Source: Glossina fuscipes (taxonomy: Eukaryota; Arthropoda; Insecta; Diptera; Glossinidae). From it: a stretch of 64,000 nt of DNA. Shown here piece by piece: positions 1 through 14,019 of the stretch. A program made the translations under genes and the position numbers. The notes below the pieces were generated by a model. It worked only from the letters and a program-made list of their open reading frames with translations. It ran no database searches and was not told the origin of the DNA. The DNA is taken from assembly GCF_014805625.2 (NCBI RefSeq), contig NW_023998569.1, forward strand, positions 1,256,179-1,320,178. Direction: 5' to 3'. How positions within the stretch are numbered: the stretch's first letter is position 1; the number at the start of each line of letters is the position of its first letter.

Positions 1-568
1 TTAGTAACTGTAGCCTGTAAGAGAACAAACAGACATGCTTAAATCAATCCAGAAAATGACTCCGAATTAGTTAGTATAATAAAAGATGTGTGTATCTTAA
101 GTCTTTTTGGGTGTTGCCTACATGCGCATAAACTTAATACTCTAAATAAAATTTTTTTTCTTCAAACCGCTAATTTCAAATTCAAACTTCGTTAGAGAAC
201 TCTACAAAATCTACAACTGAAAGCAAAAAGAAAGGGCAAACGATTGTTAAATGAATAAAGACGATTCAAAAAGTAAAGAAAACAATTATAAATAAATTTT
301 TCTATAGACGAGATAATGGGGAATCCAAAGCGCAAAAGAATTGTAGATGACCTTGTTCTAAAACCAAAGGGGTTTCAAAAAAAAATTCTTCCAAAGAATT
401 CCAAATAATTTCCTTTACAGTGTGGTCACAAATCCAAGGTTTCGAACAATTCTCTTATAAGAAGACACATGACCTCAAACCTAAGATACAATGCTTTGAA
501 ATCCATATCAAACAAATTGTACACACTGGTGCTACAAACCAACCTTCGAAACCCAAAACAATTTGGGT

Positions 569-1975
569 AATTTATTTATTTATTTATTCTACTTATACAT
601 ACATGAAAATCAACTAAAATAAATTGACAGTCGAGTTCAATTGACTCTTAAGTAAATCTTAAATTAATTAATATTAAAACTTAGCATAGGTGTAATAAAA
701 CGAATAAGAAGGAAAAAAAAGAAAAAAAACATGTACACAACTAGCATAGAGCCACACCCAAAACCGGTGCAGAACCAAATTGCGAATGAACCCCTAAGAC
801 ATCGCAAACAAGCGTAAGCTTGGCAACCGATAATAGTTAACAACAATTAAGTTTCGAATCATAATGACATTTTGAGGTTAAGCGCTAGTTTAAGTACGAC
901 ATAGGTAAATTACGCGCATTAAGCAATGTTGCTTTAATGGACTTTGAAGAGTCCGATAATGAAAATAAGTGGTAGCCATCATTTAGGTTCTTGCATACAA
1001 CTCTGAGCGGGTTAAAGTGCCTAGAGAAGCGGTTGCGGACATTAAAGCTTATTTCACCAAGTAATGCAGGCGAGCCCATAGCACCATTTATTACTTTTTA
1101 ACGAAAGAACAAATCGACGTTTTTTGAGAGACGGTAACGACAACAGAAGCAATCTATTTTCATAGAGAGGAAGAGAGGCAATCGGATCCTAACCCAAATT
1201 TGTAAGGACAAACAGCAAGAATTGCTTTTGAACAGATTCAATTGAATCTATATAGCACCTATACGAAGGAGACCACACAAGAGAGGCATACTCGAGTATG
1301 GGTCTAACCAAACACATGTACAGCCTTTTCGAAATGTAGGGATCATCAAGGTCTTTCGATAACTTCTTTAAAAAACCAGGCGCGGACCTAGCTTTGCTTA
1401 ACGAGAGTTCAGTGTGCAAGTTAAAACGTAATCTATGATCAAATAGAACGCCTAAATCTGTGAACGTATCGACGTCCTCCAACTTATGCGAATCAGTGAA
1501 ATACTGACTAATGAATGACTTTCTTCTTGAGAGAGAAAGCTCCTTACATTTATTTAGATTTAGTTTCAGAAGATTCGAAGAGCGCCATACAACCAAATTA
1601 TTCAAGTCACTTTCAAGCTGATGTGATTTCGATGCTAGAGAGAACGAAGAAAACAGTTTCACATCATCATTAAGATCTTACTGGAATTAATGACCAATGG
1701 GAGACCATTAATGTATAAACTAAATAAAATGGGACGTAAGCGGCGAATTCATCTGAGGTGATGAAGTTAAAAAAAACCCTGAAGGATCTATTGTGCAGAT
1801 AAGAGTTTATCCATTTCACTAGAAAGGGAAGCCAGAGGCTTGGAGTTTAAAGATAAGTAAGTTATGATTAACCAAATCAAACGTTTTGCTTAAATCAGTG
1901 TATATTACATCTGTGCGAGAGCCACTAGAAAACGCCTTGAAAACATGATAAGTAAACTCTCGTTATAAACGAAAC
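569..1975 (-). mobile_element. 5'-truncated CR1/Jockey-like LINE, copy 1
   Basis: Degraded non-LTR retrotransposon read on the minus strand. The 3' end is the TTTA-type tail at about 569-590, and its 3' UTR (590-880) matches the 3' UTR of the copy at 27.7-29.0 kb. Reverse transcriptase coding sequence runs from about 1970 (palm motif A, reading close to LSKTFDLVNH) down to 885. It is a dead, 5'-truncated insertion; the exact 5' end is not visible. No target-site duplication could be fixed because the tail flank is low-complexity. Confidence 0.85.
885..1975 (-). pseudogene. LINE ORF2 remnant: RT palm/thumb and C-terminal region
   Basis: The longest open stretch (1189-1662, 157 residues) carries the post-YADD region: FSSFSLAS, the LNLNKCKEL segment, and LVRPILEYASLVWSPSYRC, typical of CR1/Jockey-type RTs. 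A second open piece (885-1079) is the C-terminus ending NLPMSYLN, in the other frame. Compared with the 27.8-kb copy, the catalytic YADD box near 1665 has lost about five bases, so the frame is broken at the active site. It also has stops between 1080 and 1190. The product would have copied element RNA at a nicked target; this copy cannot. Confidence 0.85.
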
Positions 1976-2249
1976 ATATCTCCAATTAGTGGAAGAAGCG
2001 GTTAAAAACTGAATTGGAAGAAGCGCTTTCATGACACCTAGTCATTGCAAAGACACATTGAGAAATATACTGAAAACTTAAATCACGAATATTTTTTTAA
2101 ATATTTCGTTCTTGAATTAAAAATCGTTGGTTTGAAACTTCAGTTTTTATGTATTCTGTTTTAATCCGACCTAATAACAAATTAGAAAATTATATTTAGT
2201 CGTGCTCGAATAACCATCACAAATTTAAAAAAAAAAGTTCATACTCTAC

Positions 2250-2762
2250 AACATTGATTGGGCCCAGCTGATTTTTTTATATTTTCGGAGAAAAGTGAGA
2301 ATTTACACCATGTGTTTATTGTACTTAATGAGTAGCAAGCGAAAAATATGCAAAGCTAAGGTGTTCACAATAGCGTGCCCTTTGTCTGGGTTGAGTCATT
2401 TTAAAATTTGCACATTTCTAGGCGATATCTTCATTTTTGCTAACGGGAGAATATTCAGCACAGATACTACACAGTTGCTCAGACAGAGAGCTCGACAGAT
2501 GAATGGACGGACATGTTTAAGTGCATTCCAAATTTGAAACTGGCCAAGAATTTATATACCCTGTAGAGTTTATGAAATTTGTTCCTGCGCCTTACAAAGG
2601 TATAGAAGAAAACTTAAACTTTGATACACTATAATATTAAATAAGCGTCGCAAACTTTCCTCATTTTTGCATAGAGATCACAACATCGCTTATAGCCTGT
2701 GTTGCTAGTGCTCAATGTCTCTTTTTTTAGTCTAAGAATTCAATTCATTAGTCTAAAATTAA

Positions 2763-2796
<34 letters not shown>

Positions 2797-3140
2797 GAGT
2801 AATGATAAAAAAACGAATTATTCATTCTTTTTGAAAAATAGAGGTGATTTCACTTTACGTAATACTGTAGGCGTGTCTTTTGATCGTGCGCAGCAACTGT
2901 TTCTATCAATTTGCAACGTTTCTGCCAAATTTAAAGTCGATAGCTTCATTTTTGTGGTCAGGAGAATGTTTACAACGGGCATTACACAGACGAACGACTG
3001 ACATACTTAAACCGATTTAGGATTTGATGCTGATCAAGAATGTATACACTTCGTGGGGTCTCTGAACCTTCGTTCTGGGCGTTGCAAACACTTTGACTGA
3101 ATGAATGCAGCTATCCACATAACGACTCTTCAAAAATAAA
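2250..3140. repeat. Dispersed non-coding repeat family R1, copy 1
   Basis: About 0.9 kb that aligns throughout with 23885-24765. Shared landmarks in order are the cagctgatttttt start, the gcgtgccctttg block, the ctaacgggagaat block, the gcattccaaatttgaaa block, the tttctgcgccttataaaggt block, and the tctgggcgttgcaaac end. A LINE tail interrupts it at 2691-2796. Short ORFs inside it are accidental. Confidence 0.75.
2691..2796 (+). mobile_element. I-clade LINE 3' end with TAA tail
   Basis: About 100 bp matching, in the opposite orientation, the 3' UTR of the I-like LINE at 61573-61680. Shared pieces are tagcctgtg, gctagtgctcaatgtct, tttagtctaag and attagtctaaaatt. It ends in about eleven TAA units, the tail type of the I clade. 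It sits inside R1 copy 1, splitting it exactly where the 23.9-kb copy is continuous. Confidence 0.75.
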
Positions 3141-3299
3141 GCGCTCTGTGGGAAGCATTCGATCCGAAACATTCTCAGTAGTGTTCGTTCTTTGGCCAGC
3201 ACACGTCAGTGTATAAGATTTCAGCAAATTATCTCAAAAATTGCAACCTGTAAGTTGAACGCAAGGCTATGAGCGGACAGACAGACAGAGGAAGAGACG

Positions 3300-6200
3300 A
3301 ACCGACAAATTTATCGATCGGTATAGTGCAGGTCAGATCTATTCGTCCTAAGTGCTGCATGCATATATCCTTGTACCACAAGTTGGGTAAGATATAACAA
3401 GAGTTATTATTAAAAGAAAAAACGAATTTTTAATTAAGTATATCAAGTGCTTTGCAGCTGTTTGTGTAATCAACACACGAAAAAAAGTACAGTAGAATTG
3501 CTATTCAGTATTTTTGCACAATATTCAGAGAATGCTCGGATTACTTTTAAACTTGCTTTCATACACTACATAGAGTTTATTAAATTTCTTAAACATCTGC
3601 AACGTAAAGCTTATGGCAAAAATTTCAAAAACCCTGACAATTTCAGTAATTTTGCAGTTTTACTAACTGTAAAAGAAGCTGAAAGGAGAGATAAAGTCGT
3701 TAAATAGTTTCTCTCTCTACATTTTGGAATGAAAAGTAAAATTTTTTGAACTCGCTAATGTATTGAAATGAAACTAACAACTAACGGTTACAGCATTTTT
3801 AAGCTTAGCATTTCTTGGATATATAATTGTATTAAAAGTAAGCATTTATCTCCCCTTGTACGTCTCCTGAATAGTTTTATACAATTTTTATAGGCGTGGC
3901 ATTCGATTTTGCCCTATTTTGAAAAATTTTCTGTTAATTCTTACCATATATTCGGTAAAAATTTGATGAGTATTCCCTTCGTCACAGCTCATCAAGAATA
4001 CGCATCAAGAATATCATAAGATACATACACCTATGTGCCATCATATATACCGACCCAAACCGGTGTTTATTACATGTATGTAGGCTTACAAGCGAATGTA
4101 AGTTTGTTAATTTTCTTTTAACTCGACCACTATCAAAAACAAAAGCAAAGTTTTTGTATAAAACTATACACATGTAAATATTATTTTTACCTGTTATCTG
4201 TACGTAGGTACAATTGATAAAAAAAACCCATACACATGGAAACATGCGCACAAACGCAAACACGTTTATATTTATTTATAATAAATACATACATACACTT
4301 ATGCATAATATAACATAGATTTTTATTATTATATAATAAGTCATAGTGTAAATATATGTAAATATATAGATGAACACGTACGTGTAGGCACATGTTATCG
4401 TTGCTGTGTTCCATTAGCTTATGAGACCCTGATAAAATTTTTGGAAGTTAATATGTATATATATATTCGTAATATATGTTTAAAATTAATTAATTAGTAA
4501 ATAATAAATTGTTTATATATAGCATTAGTTCGCACACAGGCCCGGTGAAAGGCATCATTTCACTTTTATTCTGATTTTAAGATATGATGAATAAATCTAA
4601 AGCGGAACACAACTTTTCTTTGAAGAACACAATAACCACAAATCAATAGATGACATAGTGTCTAGGCTTGTCACAAAGAGTTTATTAAAAAGATACACCA
4701 GAAACTCCTGATTAGTTGGAACAGGGGAATTGAATTCAACAATTCAATTCAAGTGCCCGTCTGTTCGCCACTTGCACTTATCCTTACAAATTCAAAACTT
4801 TGCCTAACACCCACACTTGGACTCAAATTTCTTCTTGTCATGATGTTAACAAACGAACAGAAGGAAAAACATGACTAAAGCGATTCCATTGTTAATTTAG
4901 GTGAAAATATATATGAATAATGGGTTTCCCATACCTTATGCCCATACACAACTAGAATAAGCCCTAGGAATTCTTACTTAATCTTATTAGTTGCCACACT
5001 GTACTATAGAATAATTATGAAAATGATCGGCATTTCAAATCAATTGGCAAAATGACTTCTTGTTATATAAAATCTTTTGGCCATACGTCTATTTTCAAAT
5101 AATAATATTTTGTACATACACCTTAAAACCTCACAGTCGCCTAGAAATGTTTTAACATACGACGTTATACAACGATCAGTTCGATTCATTACAATTTCAA
5201 CAAAGATCGTTCTGTCATATATCTATGCGTCGATCTACATGATCTGCAGGTTAAACCTTAGAATATAAGGAAAGGTAGCATCCACACTCCAAACCCTCAA
5301 GAAAACGATTCCAAATTTATTGATACAATAAAAAAGAAGTTATATCTCAACTCACTCTTACAAAGTTAATATATCAATACCAAAAGTACAGCAAATGTGG
5401 GGTGTAATAAATAATCTTCATCTGACAGATTGTAATCGGCTCAATTGCCAAAACGTCTAATCCGTTTTCAATATGGTTCAACCTTGTAAGATATCTTATT
5501 ATAATATATCGGTCTATGATTATTACTCCTAAACTTCATATTAAGAATTAAACTGATGCCCTCTACGCAGGTGAAAATAGCTTTGGCTTCAAAGCAGTAA
5601 CTAAAGGGAAAGTATTCCATATATTTCTTTACGCAACTATGAGCATATTTTACTTCTAAGCAGTCACGATGGCCTCTAAAAGGGTTTTACTCTTACACTA
5701 CAGAACTTACTCGTTAGATCTTCTACTTGAATACCTCTCCACCCCTGTTCTTAATAATGTACGCCAAAAAAATAACGAGATACACATTTAAAGATAAATA
5801 AAACAATATATGAATGCTAACGTAGCAAACACCTTATGCGTTGTATTTAGATATGTTCTATACATACATATTATATGTAAATACATGAGCATGAAATTAG
5901 ATATGTTTACCTACGTATGGATTGTGTAACACAGATTTATCAAAATACATTCATTTGTTTTTGTAAAAATGTATGCATGTGCGATGTGTACATACATTTG
6001 TATATAGATATGCAATACAAGCTTAGGTGCAATTGTATCTTCAAATGCGCTGGTGCTTTTTTATTTTTTTATTTGTTTTTAATATCACATAATACCAAAC
6101 AAAAACACACACACACATCTATTAGACAGACAGAAAGAGGGATAAACATGGGTATTACTTTACCGTATGAAAACATGTTTATAGTGACTCTACGGACCTC

Positions 6201-8690
6201 CTGACTAACTAAAATTTCTGCTGACCTGATAAAAATTTCACACACAAAATTTTGTCATGATTGTGTGTCGCAACTATACACATGTCCGTGACTTGTTCAT
6301 TATGAGTATATGTAGCGCATGCATACATAGAAAAATCATTTACACAAACAAATAAATTTGTTTATTTTTTATATTGATGATGAAAACTAATGTGTTGTGT
6401 TTTTTGTGTACTCACTATTCAATGAATTATTTCATATTTATGTAACAAATACAATGCAATATTAATCCCCCATACAAATCTTTCTTCTGTATAGAGATAG
6501 ACATGCATTGGTGCAATAAATACGCTTTTGTGGGTTTTTAGGTTTTACGCCATTATAATGTAATTTGTTCATGTGTATAAGATACCTGCAACGCACCGCG
6601 TACTGGTAGAATAAACAATAACGGGTCGATGCTAATAACCCATACAATATAAAATGATGTTATGTTGCATCTGCAATGGGAAACGAACTTAGATGTTACT
6701 CATAGTGTATATATGTGCCTATGCGAAAATGTGGATATATATCGTTTGGGTAAGTACGCAAGTGTATATAACAATAGAAGAATCGGCGCATATAGAGACC
6801 TCAAACTTTATAAGTGTTTGCTGGAAGCACAGAACTGTATATCCACTTCTTGGGCTTAGGCTGTCTGTTAGAAAGTCCTACGTGTACGCCAAATCGTATA
6901 TACTCGTAGTATTGTAAATATCTATTTGTTTAAGCACGTATTGTTATGAATTATTTGTTCATTCATTAAAACTTGCAAAATAAGGAGGTGAACCCTTTGT
7001 AAATGCTTTGTGACACTTATACAGACAGAAAATAATCAGTCTTTCAGCTATTTTCTTAATTTCCTGAACGGTACTCGAAGCGGCTAGGAGTCTATCTTTT
7101 GCCTCTAATAAATTTTCCTATGATCATGCATCGGTCCACCGGTTACATAAAGAGCAGCATTCGAAAATTTGCTGGGGCCAGGAAGTTTGCCCCTCGCATA
7201 AAACGTGAAAGCACCCAAATATTTTATTTTAGCCGGGAGCCATTCTTAAACACTAGATTAAAGGGAAAATTCTCTTGCTGGCTCAATAAAGCCGGACCCT
7301 GACATACAAGCCATGTTCATCCATTTATAGATATCTTAAAGCGGTTTTCACGATTCGACATTTTTTCAACTCAAATCAGTTTATCTCATTTACGACTCTT
7401 CCGTTATTATTTAGACTTTACAGTCGGCGCTGTACCGGTGTTAATTGGTGAAGAAGAATAGTGACTATGCATAAGCCAACAACGTATACAGGAATGTAAT
7501 AATAAGTTTTGATTAAATTAGATTTAATTTTAAGAAAACGTTAACTTGCAAGGAATTTACGTTCAAAAAATATTGATTTTCAAACTTATTGCGATTGATT
7601 TATCACGGTATTCAGGCATTTGCAGCTTATGATTCAATATCTTTATGGTAGAAGACAAATGGTTTACGATAATTACAATTTATCGAAGATATCTTTCGTG
7701 GCAATCCCACCTAATGAAGGGTGTAAGCAGATTCGGTTCGAAAGGGATGTAATGTTTGTCTTTATTTTTATTTATTTATATCACATAAGGCCGTCGCAGT
7801 CTGCTCATGTTTATTTATGTGTTTCGTCTACATTTTACTTTTTTTTTAAGCATTCATTGCGTACGCGTACTAGTGTAAGAGGAGAAGTGAACACTTCTCA
7901 CTAACACCTTGTAAGTGCTGTTGAAAGAAAGAAAAAAAAGACAAGAAAACTTATACAACATGTATAGGTGGGGTGACACAAACGTTCATTCATTCTCACA
8001 AACAGTGACGTCGTATATGTATATAGTGTACGTATACGCTGATTGCGCAATACAAATTTAACATGAAATTTAGTAGTGAATATTCGAACAGGCCAACAGA
8101 AGTGGACACCCTGTGGCTCAGTATATATTGCATTTTCTTATAATTATATACAAAAAAGGCACACTTACATGGATATGTCGCCACGCAACATACGTGTAGT
8201 ATTCGAAATGGTAATAGTTATGTTTGTAAGTGTGCTTGAACGTTAGTGGCGGCTGGTTGGCTGTACATCTCCATGTATATATGCACACTTATTTATATAC
8301 ACAAAAAGTATAACATTTTTTACATATATTTCTCAACAGGTATAAATGCGAGAAGTGCAACTGTACTGTTAAACACACGTGATGTATACATATTTATAAA
8401 TAAATGCATAAATATGCAAACAAAGTATGCATACTATATACATATATATAATATATAAACGCATATAAATACGTACGTATATAACATTTTACCTACTGTT
8501 TGGACAAACGTTAACAAGCCGGAAATAGTACAAATATTTTCTAAGCGTATGTACGTAGCTTTACCATCAAGTCAAAATAATAATTTTGAAAGCAGTAAAC
8601 TCCAAGCTGGACGGCGTAACAGCAGCAACAAATTAATTAGCGTCGTGGGTGAGGTAATCTAAGAATTATCAAGGTCTTACGCCACGGGAT
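3300..8690. other. No gene seen; AT-rich, microsatellite-rich DNA
   Basis: Only short, compositionally random ORFs. It contains many TATA/ACATA microsatellite stretches (for example 4250-4480, 5860-6010, 8240-8480). No domain, splice-bounded exon, tRNA or long repeat was recognised. Confidence 0.6.
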
Positions 8691-8787
8691 CGGTACGGAA
8701 TCTGAGTGTGAGCGTGAGCTGCGGCGAGAAAGAGAACGAGACGGCGCTCTTTCCCTCCCCTACTTAAGCTGAACATACCATGCAACC

Positions 8788-8900
8788 TGGTCAAAAAAAA
8801 GGAGAAGTAAATGAGCGAACTTCGAATATGGTCAAAAAAAAGGAGAAGTAAATGAGCGAACTTCGAATTTGGTCAAAAAAAGGAGAAGTAAATGAGCGAG
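8788..8900. repeat. 41-bp tandem repeat, about 2.7 units
   Basis: Units begin tggtcaaaaaaaaggagaag at 8788, 8829 and 8870 and continue through aatgagcgaacttcgaat. The third unit is broken after gagcgagcc. It follows a locally GC-rich, purine-rich stretch (8690-8760). Confidence 0.9.
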
Positions 8901-9299
8901 CCAGAATTACAACTTGTTGCAATGTATTTGAACTTCGAATGTTCTTCTTTAGAGTGTAAGTAAATGACCAACCACTTGTTAGAATGTAAATATTGGAAAT
9001 ATTTATTCTCCTTTCTCCACATCAAGGGTATTAAAAACATTCTCAGAAGCGTCCTTCCTCTCAACAGCCTTTAACTTTCTTTTAGCTAAAGTAGTTCCCA
9101 AAAGAAAAACGAAGCCTTTTCCTATAGAAACTTACTTTAAGTACAAGACGTGGACGAAAGAGTGAAAACTTTGAACTTTTGCTTCGCTGTTTTCTTGTGT
9201 TTTTATAACCATTACCGAAAGGTGGGGAAGCTTCGAAGCCTTCGCAAGGAATATATATTCTTCGTTAGCGTGAAATTATCAATTGATTTAAACATGTCG

Positions 9300-10040
9300 G
9301 CCTACCTATCTGCATAATGTATGCTCTAAACATCCTCCTGACAAAAATTAAGCTATCGGCTTCAAATTTGGAAGCATTGGATGCTCTTGGACGCGAATTG
9401 GCATTGAAAGTAGACCAAATTGAGTCAAGGGCACGCTTACAATACCACTTAAACTGAGAACACGTCGGCCTTTAAAAAAAAAGAAAAGATTAATTTTAGT
9501 TCACTACTCATAAATTGCAGCAGGTAACTCTATAAACCTTTGAACTTACATACTATGGACGATGCTGTAGTATTTGTAAAAAAATGAGAGAAATTGACCC
9601 CACCTCCCCACATTGCAGTGTATAACAATTTAATTATTTTTCGATAACGCGTACAAGCTAGCTTCAAGAACCCTACACGGTATAGAAAATTCTCTCGATT
9701 TCAAATTCGGAATGCACCGTTCGCAAAAAGAAATATACATATCGGGTAGAAATTAACAAAAGCGTTGGAAATGGCTGAGAATCGGCAGGTCAAGGAACAC
9801 GCCTACAACGCCCACGGGCCTATACACCCAAAACTGAGAAAACCTTTGTTTTCATGTCTTTTACCCGTTGCTCATAAACTACAAAAGATACACGATATTA
9901 ATTTCCACAAGATTATTTTACAAAAATCAGCCACACCCACCCAATATTGTAGCGTACGCAAATTTCCTTTTTTTTTATCTTCAATAGGACAACGGTGATG
10001 GTTATAACGGATTCGGTTGCAACCGACTTTTTCCGCTTTT
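9300..10040 (+). repeat. R1-type dispersed repeat ending in a hairpin
   Basis: Degenerate R1-related blocks (9300-9460, 9520-9660, 9770-10030). It ends with tggttataacggattcgg and a 14-bp perfect palindrome, TCGGTTGCAACCGA, at 10013-10026. The equivalent end occurs at 16640-16690. No coding content. Confidence 0.55.
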
Positions 10041-10044
10041 GATG

Positions 10045-12380
10045 CATATTGAACGCTTCATAAAAGTTTACTTCACCTGGTGTACTTATAAAAACCTTTA
10101 GAGAGAAATAAAATTAATTTATCCACTAATTCATCATATACTTCAACTTTTCTCTTCGACTATTATTTATATATATAAGTCATTAACTATGATATGGTTA
10201 GACTACCTAATATATATATATTTAAACATATATTATACTTTTGATATATACTTTATTACTAAAAATCATGGCCACAAAGAGACCATAGGCAGGATAGGAT
10301 ACTGAATGGGCCAGGGCTTGTGATCTGTCCGTTCGGTAAATGTGTTTCTTTTAAATGTAATCATCCGTGGAGTGTTCGTGAGACAAATATTTAAAACTCT
10401 TTATATCTCCCGAACTGGCTAGCTCAGTAATGACACACGCGTTCGTCAGTATACGCTCCGATCCTCTGCAAATAGCACTTAAGCGTGACCATAAAAATGA
10501 TAAAGTGCGCATTTTGATGTTCAGACAGACAGAGAGGATTATTACACACATAATGCGTTACACAGAAGTTTTGGCATATATATGTATGTATTATATATAC
10601 ATCATATATAATACACAATACAACTTACATTTCAACTTTAACAAGATCACCAGTATCCAAGTACAATATTGAAAGCACACGTTTACCGTAAACAAATTCA
10701 ATGCTCGACAATTAGTTATGTGTGCAGGTGTATGTGTTAATTTTTTTTTTATATAATGTTGTTATGTTACTATATTTCTAATAATAATACACCAGCGATT
10801 TCATTTGTATAAAAATTCCAAACATGTGAGAATAAGCGTATATGTTGTTTCATTTGTTTGCTAATAGAAATCAGCAAGTAACTAACCGTTGCTGTTAACC
10901 TGTTAAAATCGCTTGCTGTCGGTACTTGAAAAACACTAGCGGTTCCTTTGGCAAACCGTTTAAAAAGCGATGCCGATACGAATCAAACAAAACGTTTTCT
11001 CTATGAAAAACCGGCGGGTATTCAAAATAAAGTACGCCATAAAAAACACTAACGGAAAAAAAAACACCTAATAAAATAAAATGTAACAAAAATAAAAAAA
11101 GCGAAAATATATTTAAACAATTACAGGGTTTGTAAACGTGCGAATACGTACAATAAATAATTTACACGTATATATATCTATTTGTATATAAGCATAACAT
11201 GCCTAACTTATATTGTCATAACCAGCTGCCAGCCAACTGCCGTATAAACAAATGTAAACAAATGTGGCGCAATATTCATGAACATTTTTATGAGGAGCTC
11301 AAAAATAGTGTAACGTGAATGCGAATACAATCTTGCAAAGTCAAATGCAAGCATGTGTGTATTTGCTATACTATATTTCTAATAATAATAATAACATTCG
11401 CTAAGAAAATAAAAGCAAAACACAAAAAAAGCCCAAGACGTAAAACGGCAAAGTATTTAATTCTTCATTATTATGATTACCCAACACAAAGATCTGAATT
11501 TAACTATAACTTGCTATGTTTCTGAACTCTTATTAAATTCATTTTAGACGACACAACAGTTTGTTTAAATAAAAACCTCCCTTTCACTAAGCAGTAAAAT
11601 AATATGCTAAAGTTAATTAAACTAATTTCCGTTCAATTGCAGCCAACGGGACAGACGGAAATTTTGTAAATTACTTACTACTATGCATTATTTAGATGAT
11701 TAGTGTCATGGCCGCAGGTTTCTTGTGGTCGCAGTGACGAAAGCAGAAGCGAACGCCGTTGTTCCAATAAAGTTGTATTTTTCGATTCGATTCGATTTTT
11801 CTTGTTTTAAAATGCGTGTTTTTTTCTTATAAGAAATGTGGGGAAGTCAGTAAAGTGTATTGATTAGGCTCTCAGTATTCATAAGAGAGAATTGAACACA
11901 ACTGGAAGAAATATATGAGAAATAATATTTCTTTGCACTCATGGACTACATATAATTACGTATTAAGTTTTGTTGTTTTAGAACGAATCTGGGATACACT
12001 TAGTTGATGTTCAAAAAATTAAATAAAAAAACTCAGTAACGATCAAGTTAAAAATGTGAAATGGTACGTATATATGTGTGACATTTAAAAAAAATTCGAT
12101 TGCTGGAAAAACTAAGGACTTAAGTTCAAACAACAAACTAATAGTATTGTAACCTTGTAGCCTTAACTCATACTTTTTGCTTGGTGTCTTAAAAAATTTT
12201 TTTACATCAAGGCCATTCAGACTCGTTTTAAATTTAAATTTAATTGCGGGCGATTTGCACTCGATTTCAGGTTCGCTATACGTATTAGATACTAAAATAT
12301 TCCACAATGGCCTGAAACTTCTCTGATTTCGATTCGATAAAAAAAAATAACCAAACATTATAACACCAACCATTATATTA
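10045..12380. other. No gene seen; AT-rich
   Basis: No recognisable exon, RNA gene or long repeat. A few TAATAA and TATA runs (10190-10250, 11370-11395). The 120-residue open frame on the minus strand at 12011-12373 shows no domain and is rated chance. Confidence 0.55.
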
Positions 12381-12399
12381 TATGATGCTTATGGGCGAC

Positions 12400-12585
12400 A
12401 TAAGTTGGTCCAAAACTCTCGAGCATCGGCCTTACGTGGACAGTGTTGTGCTTATTTACACGTACTTCCACGGCAAGTGTTCTGCAAAGATAGAAGAGAT
12501 TTGTGCACCAATTGACTCCTTTAACAGGACTGCACGACTTTTACAACGTGTTCACCTACTTCTCCTGGAGTTATGTCCATAGCAC
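12400..12585 (+). pseudogene. LINE ORF2 fragment, post-RT region
   Basis: About 60 residues resembling the C-terminal post-RT segment of insect non-LTR retrotransposons. The order is SLEHR-x-VDS-x-x-LIY-x-YFHGKCS, then an acidic/proline step (EEICAP), then RTARLLQRVH. No intact ORF surrounds it. The call rests on family resemblance (hydrophobic Y-x-Y-F-H-G-K-C-S core), so it could be wrong. A piece covering the neighbouring part of the same kind of protein lies at 58230-58565 on the other strand. Confidence 0.5.
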
Positions 12586-12779
12586 ACATAAGCTGGCAGA
12601 CCAAATTGGCAATGCTCTCAAATTAAACCATCATACTATCATCCATGCGTACAATGTTCACTCAAAGGAATCTTTTCCTGAAAGAGCAAGAAATTTTTCA
12701 AACACTCGCAGTTCAACAATAATAACAATCGGCAAGTTTTGCTTACACAATACACAATATTCACATTTTTAGCATATTG

Positions 12780-13900
12780 TGTCCTTGTGTCTCTCTTTTT
12801 TTCACTTCAATAGTTGGGACAACTTGAGGATCTTAACAAACCTGCCTTGCCGAATTATACCGTTTTAAGCGTGTAATTGTAGTAATTGTTCTGCCCGAAG
12901 CTGCCATTAGGATTCTCTCAGATATATATCTAAATAACTGGTCGCTTCATCCGATACCAGGCACATAGAACGTTATAAAGCTGTCGATGTCCAAAACTTA
13001 GCTTCATGCCACTGTCGATAAGTTCAGAATCTTTAAGTAAAAGGAAAAAAATATAAAGAAAAGAACAATGATTAAAGAATAAGGAATGAAAAAGTAAGAA
13101 TGAAGAATAAAGAATAAGAATTAAAGAACAATAACTGTGACGACATAATACAATAACACATTCATTTATTTGTTTAAACTTTTCATTTTCTCTAACGGAC
13201 TGAAATTAATTTGTGCGTATTGCATATGTATATCATCTTTGTTCTACTTTTCTAAATGGGAATTTGTTGATTTTTTTTTTTTTCATACGCTTTGTGCTCT
13301 TCTTAAATCGGTTATCAACGTTCGGTTTGATAACTAAGCGACTGCTGAATAATTTTTCATTTTGATGTACGTTTATTAAATATAGTCATAGTTCGCTCTT
13401 TCAATTTAACAGAATTGTCGCCAGATAAGATATCAATAATTTTAATAAGAATAAAGGAAATTTAAAAACTAGTAAATGTAAAAAATATGAGCGGCCAACT
13501 TAGGGAGTTTTGTTGAATCTCCTATTGAAAGCTAAACTCATTGGAGCTGCAAATTTTCTAGCTAAAAATTTATTAAAAGGTAACTTATTAGTGATAAAAT
13601 TGAAAGAAACTTCAGGGGCAATTTTATATTCGTACTTACTTACTCTGATAATTGCCATAGACGCAACTGAAGTTGAGTCAATTAAAATAAAATTGAACTG
13701 AAAGACAGTATATGTGCAAGTTAATTATCGCTGGTTAACGTTCTGCACACTATTCTTTCATTTGAAAACAATCCTATACAACTAGGTTATAGGTGTGGTA
13801 ATTGGTATTCAAGCTTCCACTTAAGGCATGGCTATTAGGGACATAAACTCGTCTCTCTCTTTCTCGCACGTCCGAAGAATACAATGTTCTTGTACAATGT
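12780..13900. other. No gene seen
   Basis: AT-rich with an AAGAATAAAGAAT-rich purine stretch (13030-13130). No domain or exon structure recognised. Confidence 0.5.
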
Positions 13901-14019
13901 AAGATTATTAATTCAAGTTCCCGACCCGGTTGTATTATTATATCCACGACCGGGACCGAGGGACGGGGCTTTGTTCATTTCGCTTTTTTTCATAATGTAT
14001 GTAAAATGCAAAAGGAAGC

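Noticed and set aside
7075..7310. Less AT-rich ORF reading MPLINFPMIMHRSTG...
   Set aside because: No domain or repeat partner in the window; start and stop appear accidental.
12011..12373. 120-residue minus-strand open frame
   Set aside because: F/L/K/N-rich composition as expected from AT-rich DNA; no domain, splice context or repeat match.
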